Shown: in pieces, positions 53,672 to 62,286 of the stretch
Numbering within the stretch: position 1 is the first letter of the stretch
How the letters are laid out: every line of letters starts with the position of its first letter
Assembly (NCBI GenBank): GCA_049976505.1
Contig: JBMFIC010000004.1
Coordinates: forward strand, 1-64,000
Reading direction: 5' to 3'
Length of the DNA: 64,000 nt
Source of the DNA: CAYFFZ01 sp049976505
GTDB lineage: Archaea; Thermoproteota; Nitrososphaeria; Conexivisphaerales; UBA164
Made by a program: the position numbers and the translations under genes
The notes under the pieces: generated by a model
The model's input: only the letters and a program-made list of their open reading frames with translations
What the model was told of the DNA's origin: nothing
The model's database searches: none

Positions 53672-54307
53672 TCATGCAAGCCATCCCTTGCAGAATGCGC
53701 GTGATTTAATAACCATGTTAGAGAGCGCTTTTAGCACAATTATGCCAAATATCAAACTTGGAACACCATTCCCTATTACCCAACCGCTAAAAAACAAGGG
53801 AGCTGAGGTAACTGTAATCAAGTGCAACGCATTTAGTGCTGTTACTGCCCATGTAGCTCCTAAAATGTTATTTATAATTACTGCAGATAAAATATATGCA
53901 ACATACCCTTTCCAACTGTTTAACCTTGGATCTATTTTCAAGTATTTAAAAGTCAAAAAAGGAATGAGTCCCTGAACAAAATTTGAAGGAAAATACGCTA
54001 AACTAACATATAGCGGTGCTCCGGCTAGAGCGTTACTTATAAAAGGAAATATTGCGCCAGCCAATATACCCCATAAACCAAACCATATTGAACCAACAGC
54101 TTGAACTGCGACCCCCGGCCAGAATCCTGAGACACCATATCCTAACGGCACTGCAATGCTTCCGAACGCTCCTGTAACTGCACCTATTCCTATTAATAAA
54201 GCGAAAACAGCTACATGTATAGAACCTGGTTTCCTCTTTTCTCCTTCTTCATATACCCATGGATTTTGTTCTTTTTTTAAATTTGTAGATTGTATTATTT
54301 TTACCAT
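53672..54307 (-). CDS. ECF transporter substrate-binding (S) component, substrate unknown
   Basis: A 211-residue protein with a short soluble N-terminus and six hydrophobic segments. It is recognised mainly by context (20 nt before ecfT) and by topology; the pattern AVPLGYGVSGFWPGVAVQAV and LWGILAGAIFPFISNALAG resembles archaeal S components of unassigned substrate. A vitamin, a precursor such as hydroxymethylpyrimidine, or a metal are all possible. A TATA box (AGTATATAAAACGG, minus strand, 54331-54340) is about 27 nt upstream. Confidence 0.7.
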   Translation of the reverse strand: MVKIIQSTNLKKEQNPWVYEEGEKRKPGSIHVAVFALLIGIGAVTGAFGSIAVPLGYGVSGFWPGVAVQAVGSIWFGLWGILAGAIFPFISNALAGAPLYVSLAYFPSNFVQGLIPFLTFKYLKIDPRLNSWKGYVAYILSAVIINNILGATWAVTALNALHLITVTSAPLFFSGWVIGNGVPSLIFGIIVLKALSNMVIKSRAFCKGWLA

Positions 54308-54658
54308 CGCTTTTATTTAAGATGAACCGTTTTATATACTTTTCGCTCCCATTAAAACTATCCAATAATTAGTTAAACATAGCAAAACTTAACTGATTAT
54401 TGGCGCAGGAAAATGGGTTCGTTTGCTTATATTGCCGGTAAGCAGTCATTATATTAGCAATTTTCTGAAAAATGGGCATAGTTTAAGCTAGGTATCTCCT
54501 CAGCGTGTAAGCGTTAAAGGAACAGGCTGGTCCACCTTTGGGATCTGTAGCATGCTATTATGTCATGCAGTATTGCTACGAGCGTTGTTCCCTTGATCTT
54601 GCTCTCGCTAGACCTGTAATATAACCTTATACATTTTTTGTTATGTTGCTAAAGACCC
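54308..54658. other. Intergenic gap inside the putative element
   Basis: About 350 nt between the ECF operon promoter and the 3' end of the integrase gene. Apart from the ECF TATA box at 54331 nothing recognisable is seen. Confidence 0.5.
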
Positions 54659-55726
54659 TCAGCAAGCTTTCTCCTGCCCGCACTTCGGGCATATTATCGG
54701 CGCGAACTTCGGCCTGATCGTTTCAACGGGCCTGCCCGCGTAGATGGCCAGGAGCTTGTCGTCCAGGTCCGCCCCTGAAAGGTGTGCATATGTTCCGGGC
54801 ATGCTTGAGTCTCCAGCCCAGCCATACTTCAGGATCAGCTCCCTGTCGCTCAGGTACCTTGAGTCCCTCGTGGCAGCGGTGTGCCTGAAGAGATGCGGGT
54901 ATATCCGCTTCTGAACCCCGGCCTTCCTGGCGATCTCCTTGAGGATCCTGGCGGCTTTCTGGTAGCTCAGCGGCCTGTCGACGTGCTTCCTGTTTGGGCT
55001 CAGGCTTGGCCATAGGAACGCATCAGGATCCCTGGATCTTGGATGCTCCTCGATCCATTTCGCCAGCGCTGCGGCTGAGGTGATCAGCCTTACAATCCTC
55101 GGCCCTGTCTTTCCTGTGACAACAATCCTTGCCCCCCTTTCATCGAACGTTACGTCCTTTATGCGAGCTGGCAGTATTTCGCCTATTCTGAACCCCCCTT
55201 CCGCAAGCACCGCGATCAGGGCCCTGTCCCTTGCGTTGCCTGCCGCTTTTATCATCGACTCGATCTCGTCATCTGTCAGAACCTCTATCTTCTTCCTTTC
55301 GTTGGGCTTGACCTCGACCTGAATCCACGAAACCTCAGGAGGAAAGGGAACTGATTTGTCCAGGGAACCCGTCTTTAGCCACTTTATAAACCGCTTTAGA
55401 ATCTTCTTAAAGTCGCTTTTGGTGTGCGGACTGTAATGAGAGCCGTTAAGCCATAGCATTAACTCCTCCACGTCCTTCTTAGTGAGATCCCTGAAAGGCT
55501 TATTTATCCTCCTTGCCAGTATGGCTAAGCTGTAGATGTATTTGGCAACCCTGCCTTTGTTAAGGCCCATCGAGGCGAGCAATTCGGCAAACTCCTTTAT
55601 TGCGAGCTTGTTCTCTTCCAGAATGTCAGCTTTTTCCAGGTTCTTGTAGGTGTTCGCAAGCCTGGCTTCATAGTTATGTATGTCCAACTTTTTCTCCCTA
55701 TTATTAAATGCAAAATTGGGATCCAT
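54659..55726 (-). CDS. Tyrosine recombinase/integrase
   Basis: A 355-residue tyrosine recombinase. The N-terminal SAM-like domain spans about residues 35-125. Catalytic residues are Arg in EGGFRIGEI, Lys in VTGKTGPR, His/Arg in HLFRHTAATRD, Trp in GWAGDSS and the nucleophile Tyr in GTYAHLS. The C-terminus ends ICPKCGQEKAC, which looks like a cut-off zinc ribbon. ATG 55726 is used; a longer frame would run into the tRNA. The gene starts 16 nt from the tRNA-Asp 3' end, typical of an integrase beside its att site. It could alternatively be a chromosomal Xer protein, but the position argues otherwise. Confidence 0.88.
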   Translation of the reverse strand: MDPNFAFNNREKKLDIHNYEARLANTYKNLEKADILEENKLAIKEFAELLASMGLNKGRVAKYIYSLAILARRINKPFRDLTKKDVEELMLWLNGSHYSPHTKSDFKKILKRFIKWLKTGSLDKSVPFPPEVSWIQVEVKPNERKKIEVLTDDEIESMIKAAGNARDRALIAVLAEGGFRIGEILPARIKDVTFDERGARIVVTGKTGPRIVRLITSAAALAKWIEEHPRSRDPDAFLWPSLSPNRKHVDRPLSYQKAARILKEIARKAGVQKRIYPHLFRHTAATRDSRYLSDRELILKYGWAGDSSMPGTYAHLSGADLDDKLLAIYAGRPVETIRPKFAPIICPKCGQEKAC

Positions 55727-55741
55727 ACCCAACAGAAGATA

Positions 55742-55814
55742 CGCCCTGGCCGGGATTTGAACCCGGGTCACGGCGGTGACAGCGCCGCATACTAGGCCGC
55801 TATACTACCAGGGC
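55742..55814 (-). tRNA. tRNA-Asp (GTC)
   Basis: A 73-nt tRNA. Acceptor stem GCCCTGG pairs with CCAGGGC, discriminator G; anticodon stem CGGCG/CGCCG with loop CTGTCAC gives anticodon GTC (window 55778-55780); the T arm has GGGTTCAAATCCC. No intron and no encoded CCA. An AAATTTAAAGC element about 25 nt upstream (near 55835-55845) is its promoter and overlaps the end of the primase-like gene. The 3' end is repeated in degenerate form at 50819-50837. Confidence 0.97.
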
Positions 55815-55840
55815 TCATAATAGAGTTGAAGGCAAGAGCT

Positions 55841-57208
55841 TTAAATTTTTCTCTCTTTCTCCTTAATGCCCCCGTTCAGGAGCGTCTGAAGGAACGTGTC
55901 CCTAACAGGCCTGTAAACCCTCTCGAAGAAGAGCCTCTGGTCCTCAAGGTACTCGCGTGGAAACTTCCTCAGGTACTCAAGGGCCTCGTTCCAGGCCCTG
56001 TCGTAGCTTACAATGGAGCTTATCTTCATAGCTATCTCCCTGTCGTAGTCCGATGGGGTCTGAACCCTGTCGCCTATCCTGAACAGCCCCGTCGAAGTAT
56101 CGACAGGAGCCTCCTCGTTCCCAACCCTCTCAAAGACCTCCTTCCTCTGGCCTTCTTTCCCCTGCTCTGAGACTGGTGTCCTGGAGCCTCCCTTCCTGGC
56201 AGGCCCGTAGTATTTAGCCCAGGCATAAAATATTGCCCTGTTGAGCCCGAAGGACTTGGCCCTGTTCAGGTCTCCCTTCAGAAGATAGTACCTGGCAGCC
56301 TGAAGCAGTCCCATTACCTGGAACCTTCCAGCTCCCACAGCAGCCCTCTGAGGCCTTGTCCTTACTGCACTCTGAGGGGACTGTGTTCCTGAGGGGGTGC
56401 TCTTCACCGCAAGCTCTGCGAGCTCATCCGCTTCACCCCTTTCAAACTCCCTCCAGTAGGGGCTGTGCCTAAAGCTCTCAGGATCAGCCCACTGTATGTC
56501 GAATGAGCTGATCTCGTTTGGCTTGAAGACGACGCAGGAGAGGTTCAGGAAGCGGTGAAGGGAGAGGGGCACCGTGAAGAGCCTCTGTATGTCCATCCTG
56601 TTCTCAACCCTCAGCTCCCTCTCAGCGTTCTTCGCGGAGCGCGATAGCTGGCCAACCTTTTCGCTCACCTCCGATATTATGAGGTCGACGACGGCCCTTG
56701 CAACTTTGACAGGGCCATACCTCTGAAGGACCTCTTCGGAGAAGGCGTTCTCGTTGATGTGAACGTGCACGCCCCTGCCTGACCACTTCAGGTACACGGA
56801 CTTTATGACCCCGTGCCTTTCGAGCGCCCCGACTATCTCCTCAGCTGCCTTCAGCGTTATCCTCCAGTCCTCCAGGGAGGCGTCAATGTCAAAGACAGGG
56901 GTAACCCTAAACACGTTGCTCTCGTCCCTTAGCCCATCTGCTGCAAGTCTTCTGTACACGTTTGCGGTGGCGTAGATGGTCCTGAAGCTGAAGCGGGAGA
57001 ACCTGTTGAAGAGCGAAATATAATCAGACTCGCTGCCTATTGAGAGAGGAACGCCCCTGTCGTACCTTATGAAGAGCCTCTCGCCCCCAGAGGGGGCCTC
57101 CAGAGCCACCCATCTGCCCTTCGAGTACTCCACTATCTCCCTCTTCACGTCGTCCCTCATGTAATAGTCCCTTACCGCCTGAGGCTCCACGATGCCCTCT
57201 TCGCCCAT
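55841..57208 (-). CDS. Archaeo-eukaryotic primase superfamily protein
   Basis: A 455-residue protein with an AEP catalytic core: motif I FDIDA (residues 106-110), motif II SGRGVHVHI (143-151) and a later SFDIQWADPE that can supply the third acidic residue. It resembles the small primase subunit and LigD-type primases, with an extra C-terminal ~180 residues that I do not recognise. It may prime replication or act in repair. ATG 57208 is chosen because an AT-rich TATA element (CCAAAAAATTTTG, minus strand) is about 29 nt upstream. No primase large subunit is adjacent. Confidence 0.78.
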   Translation of the reverse strand: MGEEGIVEPQAVRDYYMRDDVKREIVEYSKGRWVALEAPSGGERLFIRYDRGVPLSIGSESDYISLFNRFSRFSFRTIYATANVYRRLAADGLRDESNVFRVTPVFDIDASLEDWRITLKAAEEIVGALERHGVIKSVYLKWSGRGVHVHINENAFSEEVLQRYGPVKVARAVVDLIISEVSEKVGQLSRSAKNAERELRVENRMDIQRLFTVPLSLHRFLNLSCVVFKPNEISSFDIQWADPESFRHSPYWREFERGEADELAELAVKSTPSGTQSPQSAVRTRPQRAAVGAGRFQVMGLLQAARYYLLKGDLNRAKSFGLNRAIFYAWAKYYGPARKGGSRTPVSEQGKEGQRKEVFERVGNEEAPVDTSTGLFRIGDRVQTPSDYDREIAMKISSIVSYDRAWNEALEYLRKFPREYLEDQRLFFERVYRPVRDTFLQTLLNGGIKEKERKI

Positions 57209-57308
57209 CAATCTTAAACGCAGTATGATCAAAATTTTTTGGTCTCGGGATAAACACGCGGAAAACCCGGATAAAGGATAAAGGACGTCAAATTTCCTAT
57301 AATAATAT

Positions 57309-58316
57309 ATGACAATCAGAATCGTGAGAACTGAGGAGGCCGTCGGAAAGAGGCTCGCCTACGACACAACGCTAGTGACCAAGGAGAAGGCCCAGGTTCT
57401 GCTGAGCAGGGGAAAAATCATAGAGGAGGAGGACGTCGAGAGGCTGAAAAGCTCGGGGGTCTACTACGTGTACGTTGAGGAGGAGGGAGAAAGCAAGGAC
57501 CTGTGCTATGAGTGGGAGATCAGCGCCACGATCTGCCAGAGGATCATCGACGGTGAGACCCTTGAGTGCAGGCCGGCGAAGCAGGGAGCCGCGCTGATAT
57601 ACTCAAGGATCCCCGGCGTGGTTGAGGTAAACAGGGATGTTATGAGAATCGTTAACCTCTCGGGGCTTGCAATGCTGATAACCAGAAGGAGCGGAAGCGC
57701 CGTCGGGCAGGGCGAGCTCGTTGGTGTAGTTGACGCCCTCCCGCTTTACGCTGAGAGAAGGGCCCTGGACGATCTTCTGGGAAGGCTGAGCGCAGGGGTT
57801 GCGCTTAGGAGGTTCATCGTAAAGAGGATAGGGCTCGTCATAACTGGGACGGAGGTCTACGAGGGAAGGAAGAGGGACCAGTACGAGGAGGTCATCAGGA
57901 GCAAGGCCGAGAAGTACGGATGGGAGATAGCTGATAAGGTAATAGTTCCTGACGATGCTGACAGGATCAGGGCGGCCATAGGCTACATGCTCCAGAGGGC
58001 TGATGTGGTGATAGTCACGGGAGGGATGTCTATCGATGCAACGGACAGGACCCCTGAGGCGATAAGATCCCTTGGAGCCGAAATATTATCGTACGGGCTC
58101 CCGATGAAGCCGACGACGATGTCGATGATAGCCTACTTGAACGGCAAGATAATATTTGGAATCTCCGCCGGCGGCATACACTACAGGGAGCTCAACTCAA
58201 TAGACGTCTACCTCACCAGGCTGATGGCAGGGTGGAGGCCAACTCGGGAGGAGATAGCGGAGATGGGAGATGGGGGCCTGATGCCGAACTTCAACCCCGA
58301 ATCGAAGCTCCACTGA
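57309..58316 (+). CDS. Molybdopterin-binding (MoCF biosynthesis domain) protein
   Basis: A 335-residue protein. The C-terminal half is a MoCF-biosynth domain: IGLVITGTEVYEGRK, VIVPDDADRIRAAI, VVIVTGGMSIDATDRTPEAI and the loop GLPMKPTTMSMIAYLNGK. The N-terminal part (HTH-like, with a Cys pair further on) resembles the archaeal MoeA/CinA-like group. It may bind molybdopterin during cofactor assembly or act as a sensor. No other moa/moe genes are in the window. Confidence 0.8.
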   Translation: MTIRIVRTEEAVGKRLAYDTTLVTKEKAQVLLSRGKIIEEEDVERLKSSGVYYVYVEEEGESKDLCYEWEISATICQRIIDGETLECRPAKQGAALIYSRIPGVVEVNRDVMRIVNLSGLAMLITRRSGSAVGQGELVGVVDALPLYAERRALDDLLGRLSAGVALRRFIVKRIGLVITGTEVYEGRKRDQYEEVIRSKAEKYGWEIADKVIVPDDADRIRAAIGYMLQRADVVIVTGGMSIDATDRTPEAIRSLGAEILSYGLPMKPTTMSMIAYLNGKIIFGISAGGIHYRELNSIDVYLTRLMAGWRPTREEIAEMGDGGLMPNFNPESKLH

Positions 58317-58432
58317 GCTCCTAAAGTTGTCCGAGCTGACTCAAAGGATCACAACGCTGTTCCTGAACTGGCTGAGCCTTGTACACACCATCCTGATTTG
58401 GGAGCCCAAAGTCCGGCGCCTCCGAGCCAACC

Positions 58433-58475
58433 TGACTTCTTCCCTGCCATGAAGGGCGATGATTGCCGTTCGTTG
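58433..58475 (+). mobile_element. Degenerate solo IS-end hairpin
   Basis: TGACTTCTTCCCTGCCATGA followed by AGGGCGATG keeps the pattern of the motifs at 18685, 20632 and 39868 with several changes. No transposase is adjacent. Confidence 0.45.
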
Positions 58476-58521
58476 GTCAAACAAAACGATTTCATGAAAC
58501 CTTGGAGAGCAGATACGACGC

Positions 58522-58812
58522 CTATTCGTTAATAACCCTCAGCTCGCCGTATCTTCCAACGTTGAGCCTCTTTACCCCTCTGTACGTGTTGACGTATCCG
58601 TTCCTTACCTCCACCGTGTCCCCTTCCTTTACCATGTCTATCTGCTCGTTCCAGAGGTTTAGGACTATGCTTCCTGATTCGTCCTCGAGGACGGCCTCAG
58701 CGACCCTAGACTCGCCCCTTGACGTGTTAACGCTCTTTGCCTCGGAAATCTTCGTTATCCTGCCTATCACGCTCACGTTTCTGCTGTTCTCCCTTATCTC
58801 TGATATTTTCAA
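58522..58812 (-). CDS. OB-fold single-stranded DNA-binding protein
   Basis: A 96-residue OB-fold protein: ISEIRENSRNVSVIGRITKI, AVLEDESGSIVLNLWNEQID and VKEGDTVEVRNGYVNTYRG are the standard RPA/SOSS-B type blocks of archaeal SSB-like proteins. The short length leaves out the acidic tail of crenarchaeal SSB. It likely binds single-stranded nucleic acid in repair or RNA metabolism. Confidence 0.83.
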   Translation of the reverse strand: MKISEIRENSRNVSVIGRITKISEAKSVNTSRGESRVAEAVLEDESGSIVLNLWNEQIDMVKEGDTVEVRNGYVNTYRGVKRLNVGRYGELRVINE

Positions 58813-58941
58813 CGTGTCTACTTTCCGCTCTCCTGTATAAAAACATGTTGTTTTTCCCGAAAGCCCTGGCTGGACATAAAAACAGCTGGCGGACAGCCAA
58901 ATGTTTATATAAAAAATATGATAATTTACTTTTTGTCGTTG

Positions 58942-59892
58942 ATGAACTGGCTAGCTTACAACCTTATCAGCTGGCTGATAGTCCTCGCTGCCATCCTCTC
59001 CCCGATCCTTATACTCGTCTACCCAATAGGGCTAACGGGCCTCAGGTACGTCACGAGGTATGAGGCCCATAGCTCGCTGTTCTACAGGATGAACCCCGCA
59101 ACAAAGCTCCTCCTTCTGATAGCGGCATCAGTGACCGCCTCAACGACGCTCTGGCAGATAAACGCCATCCTAAGCGTGGTCCTCCTCCTAAGCTACGCAA
59201 CCTTCAGGGACGGGAGGACCAAGCTCAGGCTCGGGTTCTGGATAATGCTTGCTACGGTGATCGGCATAACATGGACATACGCGCCATCGATGCCCCTCTT
59301 CTTCTTCAGGTTTGAGCACATAAAGCCGGTTGTACTTTGGGTGTGGCCACCATACTTCAGGATAATTGGAGTTAGGGTACTTACGCTTCAGGGGATCATT
59401 ATAGGCCTTGAGAACTCCTGCAGGTACACGGCGCCCTTCGTCGTAGCCCTCCTTTTGATAATGACTACAACCCCGTCAGGAATACTCAGGTCGCTCAGGA
59501 AGCTCGGGGTTCCGGACGAGATAAACTTCGCAATAGTGGTGGCGATGAGAACCATCCCGAGGATATTCGATGCAATAGATCTCTCCGTTAAGGCCCAGTT
59601 TCTCAGGGGCCTGGGGTCGCGAGGATCAAAGCTGCTCTGGCCAGCCTACCTCCTTTACGCTCTTCTTGTTTCAGTCATGCCATCGTTCATCTATCTGCTG
59701 AAGAACGCGAGGAACACGGCCATAGCAGCCGATACAAGAGGGTTCAGGGCCATGCCCGAGAGGACATACCTTAACCCGATCAGGTTCACCCGGCTTGACC
59801 TGGCCACCATATCCCTGACGCTGCTCATGCTGGCCATCACGTTCTACCTGATCTACCTCGGTTACGGCAGCCCGATCCTGAGCTTTCCCTGA
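58942..59892 (+). CDS. Orphan EcfT-type transporter membrane protein
   Basis: A 316-residue EcfT homologue with about seven hydrophobic segments: FYRMNPATKLLLLI at the start of the core, and coupling boxes LRGLGSRGSK and IAADTRGFRA near the C-terminus. It needs ATPase and S partners, neither of which is adjacent; the ATPase at 51085 is in the integrated element. TATA at 58900-58912 (GTTTATATAAAA) favours ATG 58942 over ATG 58918. Its GC-rich composition shows it belongs to the host genome. Confidence 0.8.
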   Translation: MNWLAYNLISWLIVLAAILSPILILVYPIGLTGLRYVTRYEAHSSLFYRMNPATKLLLLIAASVTASTTLWQINAILSVVLLLSYATFRDGRTKLRLGFWIMLATVIGITWTYAPSMPLFFFRFEHIKPVVLWVWPPYFRIIGVRVLTLQGIIIGLENSCRYTAPFVVALLLIMTTTPSGILRSLRKLGVPDEINFAIVVAMRTIPRIFDAIDLSVKAQFLRGLGSRGSKLLWPAYLLYALLVSVMPSFIYLLKNARNTAIAADTRGFRAMPERTYLNPIRFTRLDLATISLTLLMLAITFYLIYLGYGSPILSFP

Positions 59893-59925
59893 AGAACATT
59901 TTTATCGGGAAGCAGAATTATAGCC

Positions 59926-61191
59926 GTGAGCCTGTCAAGAATAGCGGAGGAGTCGCCCTGGACCTCAACGCATGCGCTGCTCCTGATCTCCTTCAGCGTG
60001 AGCTCTGCTGTTGAGGCATACGTCTACTCGCTACCTTACATAGCTGAGACCTGGGCAAGTTTCAGTCCCCCCTTGCTGGCCCTCTTCTCAGCCTGGGCTC
60101 CTCTGTGGATCCTGCTTGGAGGGGCGTTCGCGGGCCCCATCTCCGATGCCCTGGGAAGGAAGAGAGCCTTCTACCTCGCCATGACGATGTACGTTGCAGG
60201 AGGAACAGCTCTGATCCTCAGCGCAGGCCCCCTAGAAATCCTTGCCTCGCTCTCAGTTCTTCTTTTCGCTGCGGGGGGAGAGTACCAGAACGTGCTCGTT
60301 GCTGCGCATGAGCTGGCGCCGAGAAGGAGAAGGAGCGCCATGCTCTTCCTTGCCCTCAACTTCACCAACCTTGGCGGAGCCCTTGCTGCACTTCTCTCCC
60401 TGATGAGCTACACTGATCCCGATCATCAGAGGATCGTCCTCGGGGCAACCGTTGTGATCTCGGCGGCCCTGCTTGCCATAATGAGGAACAGGATGCCAGA
60501 GTCCGTTGCGTGGCTGGAGAGGAAGGGCAGAGCCGACGAGGCAGAAAGGGAGATCAGAAGGTACTACGGAGGCATCAGCGCGCTGAGCGCCCAGCACGAA
60601 AGGATCGAGCTTCCCGGCGTACTCTTCAGGATTGCGGTAGGAGGGCTTCTAGGGTGGTCCTACACATCTGTCCTCAGCCTCGTTGTCCTTGCGCTCGGGC
60701 CGTACTTCTATCCATCCATGACGGCTCTCATAATATTCGCGGCCGGGATCTCCATGTTCGTCAGCGGGCTGATAGGCGTTGTTGCTGACAGGATGAGCAG
60801 GAAGGCGCTGCTTCTTGCGTCTTCCATCCTGTCGCTTCTCACGCTCACCGCAATGGCCCTAACCCAAGACATCTGGGCAGAAAACTTTATCCTCTTCATC
60901 ATTCTGCTCATGCTCTTCTCAGCTCTACTCAACGTGTTCTTCCTGAGCGAGGACGCCCTCAAGTCCGAGTTCTGGCCCACCAGGAGGAGAGGGCTGTACA
61001 CCTCTGCGGTCAGGATTATCTCGCTGGGCGGATCAATTCCGGTCCTGGTCATAGCCGCAGGACTGAGCGAAACGGAGTACTTCGCGCTCGCTATGCTCGC
61101 CATGCTGGTGGGCGTGGTGTGCTCAGTACTCTGGTTCAGGTACGGTCCTGAGACAGGCAGAGGAGCAAGCATAAGCTCATGGGACCTTTAG
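59926..61191 (+). CDS. MFS transporter
   Basis: A 421-residue protein with 12 membrane helices. Loop 2-3 carries GPISDALGRKRAFYLAM (DxxGRK signature) and loop 8-9 GVVADRMSRKALLLA; PESVAWLERKGRADEAER marks the central loop of the sugar/organic acid porter group, like the protein at 24098. The start is GTG 59926, with no long 5' leader. Confidence 0.78.
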   Translation: MSLSRIAEESPWTSTHALLLISFSVSSAVEAYVYSLPYIAETWASFSPPLLALFSAWAPLWILLGGAFAGPISDALGRKRAFYLAMTMYVAGGTALILSAGPLEILASLSVLLFAAGGEYQNVLVAAHELAPRRRRSAMLFLALNFTNLGGALAALLSLMSYTDPDHQRIVLGATVVISAALLAIMRNRMPESVAWLERKGRADEAEREIRRYYGGISALSAQHERIELPGVLFRIAVGGLLGWSYTSVLSLVVLALGPYFYPSMTALIIFAAGISMFVSGLIGVVADRMSRKALLLASSILSLLTLTAMALTQDIWAENFILFIILLMLFSALLNVFFLSEDALKSEFWPTRRRGLYTSAVRIISLGGSIPVLVIAAGLSETEYFALAMLAMLVGVVCSVLWFRYGPETGRGASISSWDL

Positions 61192-61276
61192 GCTCAGTGC
61201 TGTCCGGGACAGCGTGTACTCCTGCTAAAGCAAGCAGGGGAAAGCTTTTGAAAGAGAAGGGCCGAATTTTTGGACG

Positions 61277-62134
61277 TTGAGGATCGTAGTCGTCTCTGAC
61301 TGCATTCTGGACGTGTACTTTGTGCTGAGCGATGTCAGGGTGAAAAGGATCACGGTTGCACGCAGCGCAGTTTTCTCCCCAGGCGGCGCGTGCACCACGG
61401 CTATTGCTGCTCAGAGGGCCGGCGCTGAGGCCCTGATCGTCGACGACACTGGATCCGATGAAGCTGGATTCATCCTGAAAACGATGCTATCGCGGCTGGG
61501 ACTTAAAATCGAGGGGATAGCTGAGAGGAAGGACCTCAGCACCCCTGTCTGCGCAAACCTCCTCTTTAAGGACGGCACGCACTCATTCGTGGGAAGCATG
61601 CCCAACAGGATATCGGGGCTGGCAGAGAGGATCGAAGGGCTTGGAAGGTATGAGGCGCTGTTCTTCAACGGATACGCCCTGCTTGCAAACCCGGAGCTGC
61701 CTGAGATTGCAGACAGGCAGAGGGAGAGAGGTGTGAGGGTTTTCTTTGACCCCGGACCACTGAGGCTAGAAGGAAAGCTGAGAGAGAGGATGTGCGAGGT
61801 CTCGGATTTTATAATTCCGAACGAGAGCGAGTCCAGGAGCTGGACTTTCTGCAGGAAGGCAGCCCTCGTGATAAAGCTCGGAAGGAGGGGAGCGAGGGTG
61901 ATTGCGGATGACAGGATCAGGTGGATAAGGCCGTTCAGAGCGGACAGCGTTGTAACAGGCGTGGGGGCTGGGGACACGTTTGACGGTGCTTTCATGGCCG
62001 AGTATCTGAGGAGCGGGGACGCTGTAAGGGCGGCGGCCTTCGCCTCCGCGGCGGCATCCCTAAAGCTCAGGGGAATAGGGGCTGGATCGATCCCGAATAG
62101 GCAGGAGGTTGAAGGGCTGCTTGGGGATGACTGA
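61277..62134 (+). CDS. PfkB-family carbohydrate or nucleoside kinase
   Basis: A 285-residue ribokinase-fold protein. The N-terminal GG motif is FSPGGACTTAIAAQRAGAEA; the C-terminal ATP and catalytic-base motif is TGVGAGDTFDGAFMAE (catalytic Asp). It phosphorylates a sugar, nucleoside or related alcohol with ATP. TTG 61277 (RIVVVSDC) is the likely start. It lies between an MFS and an NCS1 transporter, which may supply its substrate. Confidence 0.87.
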   Translation: MRIVVVSDCILDVYFVLSDVRVKRITVARSAVFSPGGACTTAIAAQRAGAEALIVDDTGSDEAGFILKTMLSRLGLKIEGIAERKDLSTPVCANLLFKDGTHSFVGSMPNRISGLAERIEGLGRYEALFFNGYALLANPELPEIADRQRERGVRVFFDPGPLRLEGKLRERMCEVSDFIIPNESESRSWTFCRKAALVIKLGRRGARVIADDRIRWIRPFRADSVVTGVGAGDTFDGAFMAEYLRSGDAVRAAAFASAAASLKLRGIGAGSIPNRQEVEGLLGDD

Positions 62135-62254
62135 GATAATTTTCAATTTATTACATTGATTTATTTATATCTTAAGCTGTTATGAGCTTTTGGTGGACTT
62201 TTCTTAAAATTATTAGCAATTTTTAACTTTCATACAGATCCAGGAAGCAAAAAT

Positions 62255-62264
62255 TTTATATATG
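62255..62264 (+). promoter_or_regulatory. TATA box of the NCS1 permease gene
   Basis: TTTATATATG is centred about 27 nt before ATG 62287, consistent with a leaderless transcript. Confidence 0.65.
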
Positions 62265-62286
62265 ATTATACAGGTAATATAATAAA

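Larger units (their letters stand above)
50838..55741. mobile_element. Putative integrated element at tRNA-Asp (about 4.9 kb)
   Basis: Bounded by the tRNA-Asp 3' end on the right and its degenerate copy on the left. It carries an intact-looking integrase next to the tRNA and a three-gene, AT-rich ECF transporter operon. No replication, capsid or conjugation genes are seen, so it is either a small satellite-like element or the remnant of a larger one. Confidence 0.6.

Noticed and set aside
54659..55726. Integrase as the chromosomal XerA
   Set aside because: Possible, but its start 16 nt from a tRNA 3' end, a truncated zinc ribbon and a second integrase beside a tRNA-end copy favour an integrative element.
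50838..55741. Complete virus or conjugative plasmid
   Set aside because: No capsid, replication or conjugation gene is present; only an integrase and a transporter operon are seen.
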